From positions 1-40,286 of the forward strand of contig JAAYLE010000148.1 of NCBI GenBank assembly GCA_012522085.1: a stretch of 40,286 nt of DNA, in the 5' to 3' direction. Position 1 is the stretch's first letter. Every line of letters starts with the position of its first letter. Shown piece by piece: positions 15,042 through 22,100 of this stretch. Below the pieces are notes generated by a model. The model made no database searches. It saw only the letters and a program-made list of their open reading frames with translations, and was not told the DNA's origin. This DNA comes from Bacillota bacterium. Lineage in GTDB: Bacteria > Bacillota > Limnochordia > JAAZLZ01. A program made the translations under genes and the position numbers.

Positions 15042-15706
15042 ATCCTACCACCAACGCGGGCGGCCAAAGCCAGGCAGATATGCCAAAACTGACGTCCCCG
15101 GTGGCGAAAGCCGGCCAGATTCCGACCAGTTCGAGCATGGTCCATGTCCACTTCCACCTCCAAGATCCGGTATCCCAACCGCAGGGCATCGATGGTCAGT
15201 CCCACTTCCGCGCCAAACCCCTCGGCGAAGCCATTGCACCGTACCAGTATCTCCCGCAGTAGGCACCGTTGGCCCGATAAGGGCTCCCGCAGCTGCTGAC
15301 CGGTCAAAAGCAAAATCCCCTGTCTCGCCAGGCCCTTGGCGAGCCCAAAGCCGCCTCCTTTCCCCCGGCGCGGAAATACCCCGACGGTCATATGGGCCTC
15401 GCCCTCAAGGACTGGTCCAAGGAGCTTAACCCCTTCTAAGGCGCTTGCGCCCAAGTCGGCATCCAAGGTCAAGATAACATCTCCCCTTGCCTTCGTCAGC
15501 CCGACGTTCAGGGCCCCTCCCTTGCCCGCATTCTTGGTGAGACGAATGACTACGGCTCCTGCCTTGGCGGCCAAGTCCCCTGTTTGGTCTGCTGAGCCGT
15601 CATCGATCACGACCACCTCGTCGACCCCGGGGATGGCCAGGGCCGCCGACACCGAAGCCTCGATTCTACTCGCTTCATTAAAAGCCGGCATCAGCACCGA
15701 AACCAA
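15038..15706 (-). CDS. Family 2 glycosyltransferase
   Basis: GT-A fold transferase: SVLMPAFNEASRIEASV at the N-terminus, VVVIDDGSADQT with the nucleotide-binding Asp, NAGKGGALNVGL, and the metal-binding TLDADLGA. The C-terminal part (LSGQRCLLREIL...EVGLTIDALRLGYRILEVEVDMDH) resembles dolichyl-phosphate glucosyltransferase-like enzymes. At 222 residues there are no clear membrane helices, so it probably works at the membrane with its coupled MraY-like partner. TTG start with GGAGGTG upstream. It lies directly after steB. Sugar and acceptor unknown. Confidence 0.85.
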   Translation of the reverse strand: MVSVLMPAFNEASRIEASVSAALAIPGVDEVVVIDDGSADQTGDLAAKAGAVVIRLTKNAGKGGALNVGLTKARGDVILTLDADLGASALEGVKLLGPVLEGEAHMTVGVFPRRGKGGGFGLAKGLARQGILLLTGQQLREPLSGQRCLLREILVRCNGFAEGFGAEVGLTIDALRLGYRILEVEVDMDHARTGRNLAGFRHRGRQFWHICLALAARVGGRM

Positions 15707-15708
15707 CC

Positions 15709-16452
15709 TCAGCGCACCTCCGTCCCGGCCGACGCCTGCTGACCGTTTCCCGCCGCCAAGAGGAACACGAGGCTAATGAGACCTACCGGGGTGTCGATGT
15801 TCTCCACCATCGGAATGGACATCCGCCGGTATTCCTGCGCATAGGAGACGGGAACACCGACAGGCTCAGCGCCAACTACGAATATCTGCCGCCGCAGGAG
15901 GCCTTCGATGATAGGCCGATCGATCTTCTGAAAGGCCGCCTCCCCCTCCAGGGCCCCGCCGATTAAGACTACCCCATCGATCGGCCTTTGGTCAGCTTCC
16001 CCCCCAGCTTGCGGCTCATCGAGGGCCGAAGCCACGATGGCCTTTGCTTCTTCCCCTTGCGGGGGGTGGATGACCCCGGCGATCCTGGCCCCCGCGTCGC
16101 TGAGGCCAGCCGTTACCTCGGTGATGCAGTCTTCCTCCACTGCTGTTCCCGTCACCACCAGGAGTATGTCTTTCCCCGACAACCGCTCCCCGATGAGGAG
16201 GGGCTGGATAGAACGGATCAGATTTCGATCTTGTTCTAGTTCCTGGGCCAGCCTTGCTAGGTTGGCCTCAAGCTGTTCCCGTTCGTCCTTTAGCCGCATG
16301 AAGCGGACCTCCAACTCGTCCACAAGCTGTTGCTGCTGCTTTTCCAGTAGACCTTCCTTGCCAAAAAGACTATAGCCGATCAAGATTCCAATGCCTAAGG
16401 CCAAAAAGACCGCCACTAGTGATCCCAGATGGTATCGCAAATCGATCAGCAA
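15709..16452 (-). CDS. SteB/MctB-family membrane protein
   Basis: One N-terminal membrane helix (LVAVFLALGIGILIGYSLFG, ~11-30), a coiled coil (about 33-75: LLEKQQQQLVDELEVRFMRLKDEREQLEANLARLAQEL), and an extracytoplasmic alpha/beta domain. This is the PF11382 family, often labelled copper transporter MctB. The adjacent SteA homologue makes the corynebacterial SteA-SteB model more apt: a membrane complex at the septum controlling peptidoglycan hydrolysis and daughter-cell separation. No metal ligands of note (no Cys-rich or His-rich motif). TTG start with GGAGGGG upstream, 12 nt after steA. Confidence 0.78.
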   Translation of the reverse strand: MLIDLRYHLGSLVAVFLALGIGILIGYSLFGKEGLLEKQQQQLVDELEVRFMRLKDEREQLEANLARLAQELEQDRNLIRSIQPLLIGERLSGKDILLVVTGTAVEEDCITEVTAGLSDAGARIAGVIHPPQGEEAKAIVASALDEPQAGGEADQRPIDGVVLIGGALEGEAAFQKIDRPIIEGLLRRQIFVVGAEPVGVPVSYAQEYRRMSIPMVENIDTPVGLISLVFLLAAGNGQQASAGTEVR

Positions 16453-16464
16453 GGTTCCCCTCCT

Positions 16465-17586
16465 CTACCGGGCAAGCATTACCCTCAGCACTAGCAGCAG
16501 GAAGCGGCCAACTTGGCGCAGGGAATCAGAGAGCAGCAGAAGTATCATCACGGGGACGCAGGCTGCCAAGCCAAGGGAGAGGACATATCCGACCCGGGGA
16601 CGTCCCCTGTAAAGCTTGCTGACTCCTTTGGCATCCACCAAGATTTCTCCCACCTTTAGTCTTACTAAGAGAGTGCTGGCCATTCCCCGCCGCCCCTTCT
16701 CGAGGAAGTCAATCATGTTCGAATGGCTCCCCACAGTTACGATCAAAGCAGCCCCCTTTTCGTAAGCAAGGAGCATCGCCACATCCTCGCTAGTGCCAGG
16801 AAGGGGCAGTACATGGGCCTTAAGTCCCTGTTCCTGTATCCGTCGTAGTCCAGGCGCCCGACCATCGGGATATGCGTGAACCACCAGCTCCGCTCCTTTT
16901 CTCAGGGTCGTATCACTAACGCTGTCCATGTCGCCGACGATCAAATCGGGTCGATACCCTAGCTCCACCAGGATGTCGGAGCCGCCATCAACTCCGATGA
17001 GGACGGGCTCAACCTCGTCGATATAAGAACGGATAGCCATCAGATCCTCTTTGACTTTCGCCCCTCTGACGACAACAAGAGCATGTTTACCCCGCAAAGG
17101 CGTCTTGATGGGCGGCAGCGGAATCCGCCCGAGAAGGGCATCTTTTTCCTTCCAAGCATAAACCAAGGTGTTCGCAGTGAATCGCCGCAGCTCCTCTTGC
17201 AAATTCTTGCGGCCCATGGCCATCCTCTCAGTTATCATGTCCAGGGAGAGCATCTGCCCACACCCGACCATCTGGCCGTTCACCCACAGCCTATTGTCCC
17301 GGATCTCGATGCTGTCGCCATCCTTAATGGCCTCGAGGGCACAACTGCCAACCTTATCGAGAACCGGGATACCTGCGCGCACCAGTTGCAGAGGACCGGG
17401 GTTTGGGTAGCGGCCCGTGATCGACTCATCTCCATTGACGACTGCCCTGACTCCACAGCGGATTAGACTTTCCGCGGCCACTTCATCGATGTCCCGATGG
17501 GCGATCACCGCGATCTCCCCCGGCTGGAGACGTTTAACCAGGCCCTTAGTCTTCTTGTCCACCCTGGCAATGCCCCGGATGGCCAT
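16465..17586 (-). CDS. steA: SteA-family cytokinetic ring protein homologue
   Basis: Cytoplasmic protein with a thiamine-pyrophosphokinase-like nucleotide fold (LIGVDGGSDILVELGYRPDLIVGDMDSVSD, about 215-245) and one or two C-terminal membrane segments (VGYVLSLGLAACVPVMILLLL). The N-terminal half (AIVINGDESITGRYPNPGP-like block, read here as AVVNGDESITGRYPN) is diagnostic of SteA, which in Corynebacterium works with SteB in daughter-cell separation. It is not a thiamin enzyme in practice. ATG at 17586 (MAIRGIARVDKKTKGLV) has GGAGGT six bases upstream; the longer reading from 17619 does not. First gene of the steA-steB-GT2-MraY-like set, 75 nt after spo0A, with a stem-loop between. Confidence 0.82.
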   Translation of the reverse strand: MAIRGIARVDKKTKGLVKRLQPGEIAVIAHRDIDEVAAESLIRCGVRAVVNGDESITGRYPNPGPLQLVRAGIPVLDKVGSCALEAIKDGDSIEIRDNRLWVNGQMVGCGQMLSLDMITERMAMGRKNLQEELRRFTANTLVYAWKEKDALLGRIPLPPIKTPLRGKHALVVVRGAKVKEDLMAIRSYIDEVEPVLIGVDGGSDILVELGYRPDLIVGDMDSVSDTTLRKGAELVVHAYPDGRAPGLRRIQEQGLKAHVLPLPGTSEDVAMLLAYEKGAALIVTVGSHSNMIDFLEKGRRGMASTLLVRLKVGEILVDAKGVSKLYRGRPRVGYVLSLGLAACVPVMILLLLSDSLRQVGRFLLLVLRVMLAR

Positions 17587-17609
17587 GGAAGCACCTCCAT
17601 AACGCGCTA

Positions 17610-17630
17610 AAGGGGCCATGTCGGCCCCTT
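17610..17630 (-). terminator. Stem-loop between spo0A and steA
   Basis: A perfect 8-bp GC-rich inverted repeat (AAGGGGCC/GGCCCCTT, 17610-17617 and 17623-17630) with a 5-nt loop. On the minus strand it is followed by only a short T stretch, so it may be a weak terminator or attenuator letting part of the spo0A transcript continue into steA. Confidence 0.5.
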
Positions 17631-17661
17631 CTAGCGGTAGTATGCCGCGATGCTTCGCCAG

Positions 17662-18423
17662 TCATTCGGCAACTTTGATTCCCAGTCGAATTCTGTCGGC
17701 CAGAGTGGCAATAAATGAAGAATTGGTCGGTTTACCCTTTTGGGAGTCAACTGTGTAGGCAAAGACTTCGTTGAGAAACTCGATATTTCCCCGGACATAT
17801 GCCGTCTCGATCGCGTGGCGAATGGCCCTTTCCACCTTTTCAGCAGTCGTATTGAACTCCCGTGCGATAGCCGGATAAAGCTCCTTGGTCACTCGGTTGA
17901 TTAGGCTCCCGTCTTGAATCACCCGTATGATTCCTTCCTTAAGATAAGCATAGCCCTTGTAGTGGGCTGGTACACCGCATTGGATCAGCTGTCTGACGAT
18001 CTCCGCCTCCAAATGATTGCTCTTACGGTGATAAGCTTGGTCATTATACAATCTGGACCCTTGCGCCAACTCTTTGGCTCGCTGCAACAACAGCTTGACA
18101 TCAAAGGGCTTGACGATGAAGTAGTCAGCTCCAAGGGAAAGTACCCGGCTCAGGATCTCTTCTTGGCCAAACACGGACATGACTAATATCCTCAATTCGC
18201 CTCGGTCCTTTTGAATCTCCTCCAGGACACCGATTCCATCCAGCTCAGGCATAACCAAGTCTAGTAGCAAGACATCCGGCGTTTCCCTTTGGAGCACTTC
18301 CAAGACGCTCTTGCCATCGTGGACAATATGTAGTAGCTCCAGTGTAGGATCGGAGGCGACTGCCTCTGCTACTTGCTCACAAAATCCCCGATCATCGTCG
18401 GCTACCAGCAGTCTTGTCGACAT
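17662..18423 (-). CDS. spo0A: Sporulation master response regulator Spo0A
   Basis: Receiver domain 1-120 with acidic pocket Asp10-Asp11, phosphorylation site Asp55 (LLLDLVMPELDGIGVL) and the conserved Lys104 (FIVKPFDVKLL). A linker is followed by the Spo0A DNA-binding domain (~145-253) carrying the hallmark recognition region SLINRVTKELYPAIAREF and AIETAYVRGN. At 253 residues it is slightly shorter than B. subtilis (267). When phosphorylated it commits the cell to sporulation. ATG with AAGGTGAT. Its upstream region carries a near-perfect sigma-H promoter, a DnaA box and degenerate 0A boxes. Unlike in B. subtilis it is separated from spoIVB by three inserted genes. Confidence 0.97.
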   Translation of the reverse strand: MSTRLLVADDDRGFCEQVAEAVASDPTLELLHIVHDGKSVLEVLQRETPDVLLLDLVMPELDGIGVLEEIQKDRGELRILVMSVFGQEEILSRVLSLGADYFIVKPFDVKLLLQRAKELAQGSRLYNDQAYHRKSNHLEAEIVRQLIQCGVPAHYKGYAYLKEGIIRVIQDGSLINRVTKELYPAIAREFNTTAEKVERAIRHAIETAYVRGNIEFLNEVFAYTVDSQKGKPTNSSFIATLADRIRLGIKVAE

Positions 18424-18470
18424 TTGATCACCTTCTGGGTAAAATTCTCTCCCATGGGCCCGCCGCGATT

Positions 18471-18500
18471 ATATTCGGCACTTTTCAGCACAATTCCTTC
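18471..18500 (-). promoter_or_regulatory. Sigma-H promoter of spo0A
   Basis: Minus strand: -35 GAAGGAATT (18492-18500) and -10 GCCGAATAT (18471-18479), separated by 12 nt. These fit the sigma-H consensus RnAGGAwWW-N11/12-RnnGAATww at every specified position. B. subtilis spo0A also has a sigma-H sporulation promoter. The -10 lies about 48 nt before the ATG. Confidence 0.75.
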
Positions 18501-18517
18501 CAATGGTGTCGGTGTGT

Positions 18518-18526
18518 TGTGGATAA
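18518..18526 (-). promoter_or_regulatory. Consensus DnaA box upstream of spo0A
   Basis: TTATCCACA on the minus strand is an exact match to the DnaA-box consensus, lying 18-26 nt upstream of the spo0A sigma-H -35. About 0.3 exact copies are expected by chance in 40 kb on both strands, so its meaning rests on position. Confidence 0.5.
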
Positions 18527-18559
18527 GCTAATCAATTATGGCAACTTGTATCAAGAGTG

Positions 18560-18587
18560 TTCTTATCGGTTCCCTCTCTATTGTCAA
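18560..18587 (-). promoter_or_regulatory. Possible sigma-A (vegetative) promoter of spo0A with degenerate 0A boxes
   Basis: Minus strand: perfect -35 TTGACA (18582-18587), a 16-nt spacer and a poor -10 TAAGAA (18560-18565). Two 6-of-8 matches to the Spo0A box TTGTCGAA overlap or adjoin the -35: TTGTCAAG (18581-18588, plus strand) and GTGTTGAA (18590-18597, minus strand). B. subtilis spo0A has such an upstream vegetative promoter; here the -10 is weak. Confidence 0.3.
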
Positions 18588-18600
18588 GTTTCAACACACG

Positions 18601-18634
18601 AAAATGGCGGGAAAGCTGTCTGAGCCTCCCCGCC
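18601..18634 (-). terminator. Terminator of the second beta-barrel gene
   Basis: Minus strand: a 12-bp stem (outer GGCGGG/CCCGCC, inner part with G-U pairs) with a 5-nt loop CAGAC, followed by ATTTT. It lies between the beta-barrel gene and the spo0A promoters and insulates them. Confidence 0.6.
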
Positions 18635-18676
18635 CAACCACGGAGATATGTTTTTCCAGAAAAGGACACACAGGTG

Positions 18677-19327
18677 TTAGAAAGAAAGGGCTCCTCCCGC
18701 CGTGAAGACATTGGCCTGGATCTTCTTCAGCTCACCTTGATAATCATCTCTCGGTTCAAGGCAGCTGCCTTTGTATCCAACGACGATCTCAAGGGGCCAA
18801 ACGACGGGATAGCGCAAACTGGCTCCGTATCGGGCCAAAGGAGCACTGCCCTCCAGCTCTCCGGCATCGTTTGTCTCCACCCACGAAAAGGTGGGCGACT
18901 GCTGGTAATAGCCTTCTAGAACGACGCCATCGAGATCGACCGCGGCCCTTGCACCGACGAAGGGTCCCTTCCCTTCAATCTTGGTCGACCCAACCGACAG
19001 GTCTTCACCAGTGTATCCGCCGCCCACATAGGCCGCCAACGGTAAGGGCCCCAAGGGGAGGCGCAATTCAACACTGCCGGTGTACGTGGTGTAGTCGACC
19101 TGGGCGTCCTCTTTCTCATCCATCAGCATCAGATAGCTGCCGCCAAGCCTAAGCAGGCCCAAATTGAGGCCTCCATCGAAGACCCAAGCCCGTTCTTCCA
19201 AGCTTGACTCGCCCGCATGCTCCACTGTAGCCTTTGTCCAACCTACGCCCCCGTTGAAGGTGCTGGCTCCAGCTACTCCCGCAAAGACTAGCACTCCTAC
19301 CAAGGCTCCGATCAAGGACTTTTTCAA
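18677..19327 (-). CDS. Predicted porin-like outer-membrane beta-barrel protein
   Basis: A clear signal peptide (MKKSLIGALVGVLVFAGVAGA, cleavage near residue 21) is followed by about 195 residues of amphipathic beta strands with glycine-rich turns (TFNGGVGWTKATV, LNLGLLRLGGSYLML, YTGSVELRLPLG, LAAYVGGGYTGE). It ends in FTAGGALSF with C-terminal Phe, as in OmpA/OmpW-like eight-strand barrels. No SLH, LPXTG or lipobox was seen. The second TTG (19327) is chosen because AGGTGA stands seven bases upstream. It lies between spo0A and spoIVB with its own terminator. Family not recognised; a secreted spore protein is the alternative. Confidence 0.62.
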   Translation of the reverse strand: MKKSLIGALVGVLVFAGVAGASTFNGGVGWTKATVEHAGESSLEERAWVFDGGLNLGLLRLGGSYLMLMDEKEDAQVDYTTYTGSVELRLPLGPLPLAAYVGGGYTGEDLSVGSTKIEGKGPFVGARAAVDLDGVVLEGYYQQSPTFSWVETNDAGELEGSAPLARYGASLRYPVVWPLEIVVGYKGSCLEPRDDYQGELKKIQANVFTAGGALSF

Positions 19328-19535
19328 CTCCAAGTCACCTCGTTCCCATCCTTCATGTCCAAAATTAGGTTACTGGCGTTCATTTTGGGGCATTACTTCC
19401 TTCGTGGCCCCAATTCCCATTCCTGCTGTTAAGAAATGGGCAGTGCCGACGATGCTGACCTACCGGGGGGGAGGGATGTCCCTTCCGAAAGGAGAATATA
19501 TAGGTGTCCCCGAGGAAGCGAGAAGGAGGAAAGTG

Positions 19536-20240
19536 ATGGGATTCTTAGAGCAGCTAAAGCCATTGTGGGGAACAGCCAAGACTGTTCTTCCAATTACGCT
19601 TTTCATGATCGGCTTCAAGACATTCTTTCTCAAGCATAGTCCCCAGAACCCAAAGACCTTCGTCGGCGGTATTATCCTGAGCATCTTGGGGCTGCACTTT
19701 TTCATCAAGGGAGTGTCAATGAGCTTGTTGCCCCTGAGCGACTCCCTTGGCCGAGAACTAGTGGTCCTCGATAATAAACTGGCGATCGTCTTGTTCGCAT
19801 TCGTCCTGGGCTACTTTGCCACTTTAGTGGAGCCGGCGCTAAGAGTCCTAGCTTTAGAAGTCGAAGAGATTTCAGTGGGTGCCATTCCCAACAACATACT
19901 GCTCCACGCGGTAGCCTTTGGTTTCGGTTTGGGGATGGCTCTGGGGATCTTGAAGATATTGAACAATATTCCAATCAGAACCATCATCATGCCGATCTTG
20001 ATCGTATTACTGGTATTGATTCGCCTCGCGCCGGAAGAGTTCGTCGGCATAGCCATGGATTGTGCCAGCGCCACCACCGGGCCGGTCAATATCCCAATTA
20101 ACATGGCCCTCGCGATAGGACTGGCAAATGTACTTGAGGTTACCGACCCGTTGCTCGCCGGATTCGGCATCGTTGGCTTGACATCCATGGGGACGATCGT
20201 GTCCGTGTTGTCTCTTGGGATGTTGAGCAAGCTTCTGTAG
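19536..20240 (+). CDS. DUF1538-family membrane permease
   Basis: Integral membrane protein of 234 residues with six or more helices. The family signature includes YFATLVEPALRVLA, VGAIPNNILLHAVAFGFGLGMALG and the C-terminal SATTGPVNIPINMALAIGLA. DUF1538 proteins are presumed transporters of unknown substrate, often encoded next to a P-II-like regulator as here; many carry the domain twice, this one once. ATG at 19536 has AGGAGGAAAGTG directly upstream; the longer reading from 19164 overlaps the opposite beta-barrel gene and is not coding-like. It forms a plus-strand island with the P-II gene inside the minus-strand sporulation run. Confidence 0.8.
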   Translation: MGFLEQLKPLWGTAKTVLPITLFMIGFKTFFLKHSPQNPKTFVGGIILSILGLHFFIKGVSMSLLPLSDSLGRELVVLDNKLAIVLFAFVLGYFATLVEPALRVLALEVEEISVGAIPNNILLHAVAFGFGLGMALGILKILNNIPIRTIIMPILIVLLVLIRLAPEEFVGIAMDCASATTGPVNIPINMALAIGLANVLEVTDPLLAGFGIVGLTSMGTIVSVLSLGMLSKLL

Positions 20241-20299
20241 ATGTGGAGGCAGTCTGATGGAGCCCGCCGCTAACGAAACGCCAACGCGGCCGCTTGACT

Positions 20300-20338
20300 T
20301 TGGGAAGGGTCATCACACAAAGGTCGGCCCCTTCCCAA
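20300..20338 (+). repeat. 10-bp inverted repeat upstream of the P-II-like gene
   Basis: TTGGGAAGGG (20300-20309) and CCCTTCCCAA (20329-20338) are perfect inverse copies 19 nt apart, 45 nt before the P-II start in the gap after the DUF1538 gene. It could be an mRNA hairpin between the two genes or a regulator site. No U-run follows, so a simple terminator is unlikely. Confidence 0.55.
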
Positions 20339-20383
20339 CCCATATGCTAACGGCTGCGTGAGCAATGATTAGGAGGACTAGCG

Positions 20384-20713
20384 ATGGATTACTTAGCAAT
20401 TATCGCCATCGTCGAGCGAGGCAAAGCCCAGGCACTAGTGGATAAGGCCAAGGAAGTCGGTTTGCTTGGGGGGACTATCTTGTATGGACGGGGGACAGGT
20501 GTCTTTGAAGCCCCGAAATTTCTCAACCTACATATTGAATCCTCAAAGGAAGTCATCCTAATTGTGTCACACCGAGATGCTTATCGTCCCATTTACGATG
20601 TATTGGTCGAAGCCGGCCAGCTCAACGAACCAGGGAAAGGAATTATCTTTACTTTGACCGCGGATAACGTCCTTGGCCTCAGCCAGCCCGTCGGCAAGGA
20701 AAAAAAGAAATAG
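20384..20713 (+). CDS. P-II-like signalling protein paired with DUF1538
   Basis: 109 residues with the P-II ferredoxin-like fold: MDYLAIIAIVERGKAQALVDKAKEVG, the glycine-rich GGTILYGRGTG and the closing GKGIIFTLTADNVLGL. The usual T-loop uridylylation tyrosine region is not conserved, so it is a P-II-like protein outside the GlnB/GlnK group, of the type seen beside DUF1538 permeases. The likely role is to bind a nucleotide or small ligand and gate the permease. ATG with AGGAGG upstream. Its TAG stop directly abuts the spoIVB stop on the other strand, with no terminator between. Confidence 0.8.
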   Translation: MDYLAIIAIVERGKAQALVDKAKEVGLLGGTILYGRGTGVFEAPKFLNLHIESSKEVILIVSHRDAYRPIYDVLVEAGQLNEPGKGIIFTLTADNVLGLSQPVGKEKKK

Positions 20714-22015
20714 CTAAGCGGCCATGGGAGGATCGCCCGCCTGCGCCTCGCCAATACCGGATTCATAGAGCATCCATTCGGCTAAAATGCCAAATCCTCT
20801 GGTTGGATCGCTGATGAAGACATGGGTCACGGCCCCGACCAAGCGGCCATCTTGAATGATGGGACTGCCGCTCATCCCTTGAATGATGCCGCCCGTCCGC
20901 TCCAAGAGACGACCGTCGGTTATCTGGATGACCAGCCCCTTGTCATCAGGGCGCCTTTGCCTGTTGACCTTGATGATCTCCACGTCGAAGCGCTCCACCC
21001 TTTCACCTTCCAACACTGTCAGGATCTCTGCCGGTCCTTTCTTGACTTGGTGGGCCAAAGCCACCGGTATGGGCTCTGTATAGTAGGGATTGCCGGGCAG
21101 AACCTTGAGCTGGCCAAATATGCCGAAGCGGGTGTTTTTGTCAATTGTGCCCACCACATCTCGCTCGTCTTGGAAGATCCCAATTTTCTCCCCCGGCCGC
21201 CCGCGCAGGCCCGTTTGCACCCCCGAAATCTGGGCTTGCACTATATGACCCCGGTCAACCTGAATCCGGCGATTAGCCGCGTCGGTGATCATGTGGCCTA
21301 AAGCCCCATATCGACCTGTCCGCTCATCATAGAAGGTCAAGGTCCCCACGCCCGCCGCCGGATCCTCCAACCACAGCCCTAGGAGGAAGGTTGGACTGCC
21401 CCCTCCGCCCCTTCCACCACCTTCGACCTCAACAGGCCGAATACGGGTTCGAACCACCTGCCCCCGGCGAAGGAGTTCAACATCTAGTTCCTGGCCCAAG
21501 ACGCCGAATCGCTCCACCATGAACCTCAACTGATCTGGATTGTAAATGGTCGTATTATTTACTTTGAGCAAAATGTCGCCTGGCTCAATCCCTGCTTCCC
21601 GGGCGGGATAATACTCCTTGCCATCCCTGCCGAAAAGAGGTATGTGATCGACGACAATTAAGCCGGCGGGGGCCAACAAGACGCCGATTGCCTGCCCGCC
21701 AGGCATGACCTTCAGCTCCGGGACGACCTCGACCACCATCTCCCGAATCGTCATCCCCCAAAGGCTGATCATTAGACTCGCCTGGTCGGGGCTAGTCGGA
21801 CCGATTTCTACGTTCCCTTCCGAAATCTGAATGAAGTCCTTCTCCAAGGGAGAAACAAGGGTGTAAGGCGGGAATAGACCGAGACTGAGGCTGTCTCCAG
21901 GAAGAACACGCAAATGTCTGGGAAGGGCATTGAGCAAATGCACCTGGATCCCGACGAGGAGAAAACAAATAAAAAACCCCCACCACAGATAACCAAGAAA
22001 TCTGTTTCGCTGCAC
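20714..22015 (-). CDS. spoIVB: SpoIVB serine peptidase
   Basis: Forespore-secreted protease that signals to the mother cell and triggers pro-sigma-K processing in B. subtilis. Membrane anchor at ~8-28; PDZ domain at ~115-195 (REAGIEPGDILLKVNNTTI); then the SpoIVB S55 peptidase domain with His241 (ALGHMITD), Ser382 (GMSGSP) and a candidate Asp367 (ITDGR). The length of 433 is normal. GTG start; GGGGAG ten bases upstream is the SD and is complementary to an upstream anti-SD (see 22023-22102). It follows recN as in B. subtilis but is split from spo0A by three genes. Confidence 0.96.
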   Translation of the reverse strand: MQRNRFLGYLWWGFFICFLLVGIQVHLLNALPRHLRVLPGDSLSLGLFPPYTLVSPLEKDFIQISEGNVEIGPTSPDQASLMISLWGMTIREMVVEVVPELKVMPGGQAIGVLLAPAGLIVVDHIPLFGRDGKEYYPAREAGIEPGDILLKVNNTTIYNPDQLRFMVERFGVLGQELDVELLRRGQVVRTRIRPVEVEGGGRGGGGSPTFLLGLWLEDPAAGVGTLTFYDERTGRYGALGHMITDAANRRIQVDRGHIVQAQISGVQTGLRGRPGEKIGIFQDERDVVGTIDKNTRFGIFGQLKVLPGNPYYTEPIPVALAHQVKKGPAEILTVLEGERVERFDVEIIKVNRQRRPDDKGLVIQITDGRLLERTGGIIQGMSGSPIIQDGRLVGAVTHVFISDPTRGFGILAEWMLYESGIGEAQAGDPPMAA

Positions 22016-22045
22016 CGTTTATCTACTCCCCATAGCCCATGACAT

Positions 22046-22065
22046 AAAAAAAGGCGAATTCGCCT
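22046..22065 (-). terminator. Terminator of recN
   Basis: Minus strand: self-complementary GGCGAATTCGCC (22053-22064) followed by seven T. The dyad is perfect, but as a hairpin its loop must open two or more central pairs. It lies 60 nt after the recN stop and just before spoIVB. Confidence 0.7.
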
Positions 22066-22070
22066 AGGGC

Positions 22071-22100
22071 TATCATGCCCATGGGGAGTAGGTTTTATGT
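22071..22100 (-). promoter_or_regulatory. Candidate sigma-G promoter of spoIVB
   Basis: Minus strand: ACATA (22096-22100), an 18-nt spacer and CATGATA (22071-22077), compared with the sigma-G pattern gHATR-N17/18-CATHMTA, one mismatch in each box. Transcripts would begin near 22063, downstream of the anti-SD. spoIVB is sigma-G-dependent in B. subtilis. Confidence 0.28.

Noticed and set aside
15709-16452. Copper transport function for the MctB-family protein
   Set aside because: No metal-binding motif is visible and the neighbouring steA homologue favours the SteAB cell-separation role.
19385-19413. TTGGGGC/GCCCCAA hairpin upstream of the DUF1538 gene
   Set aside because: Only 7 bp with a 15-nt loop and no U-run or nearby promoter to give it a role; such repeats are common in GC-rich DNA.
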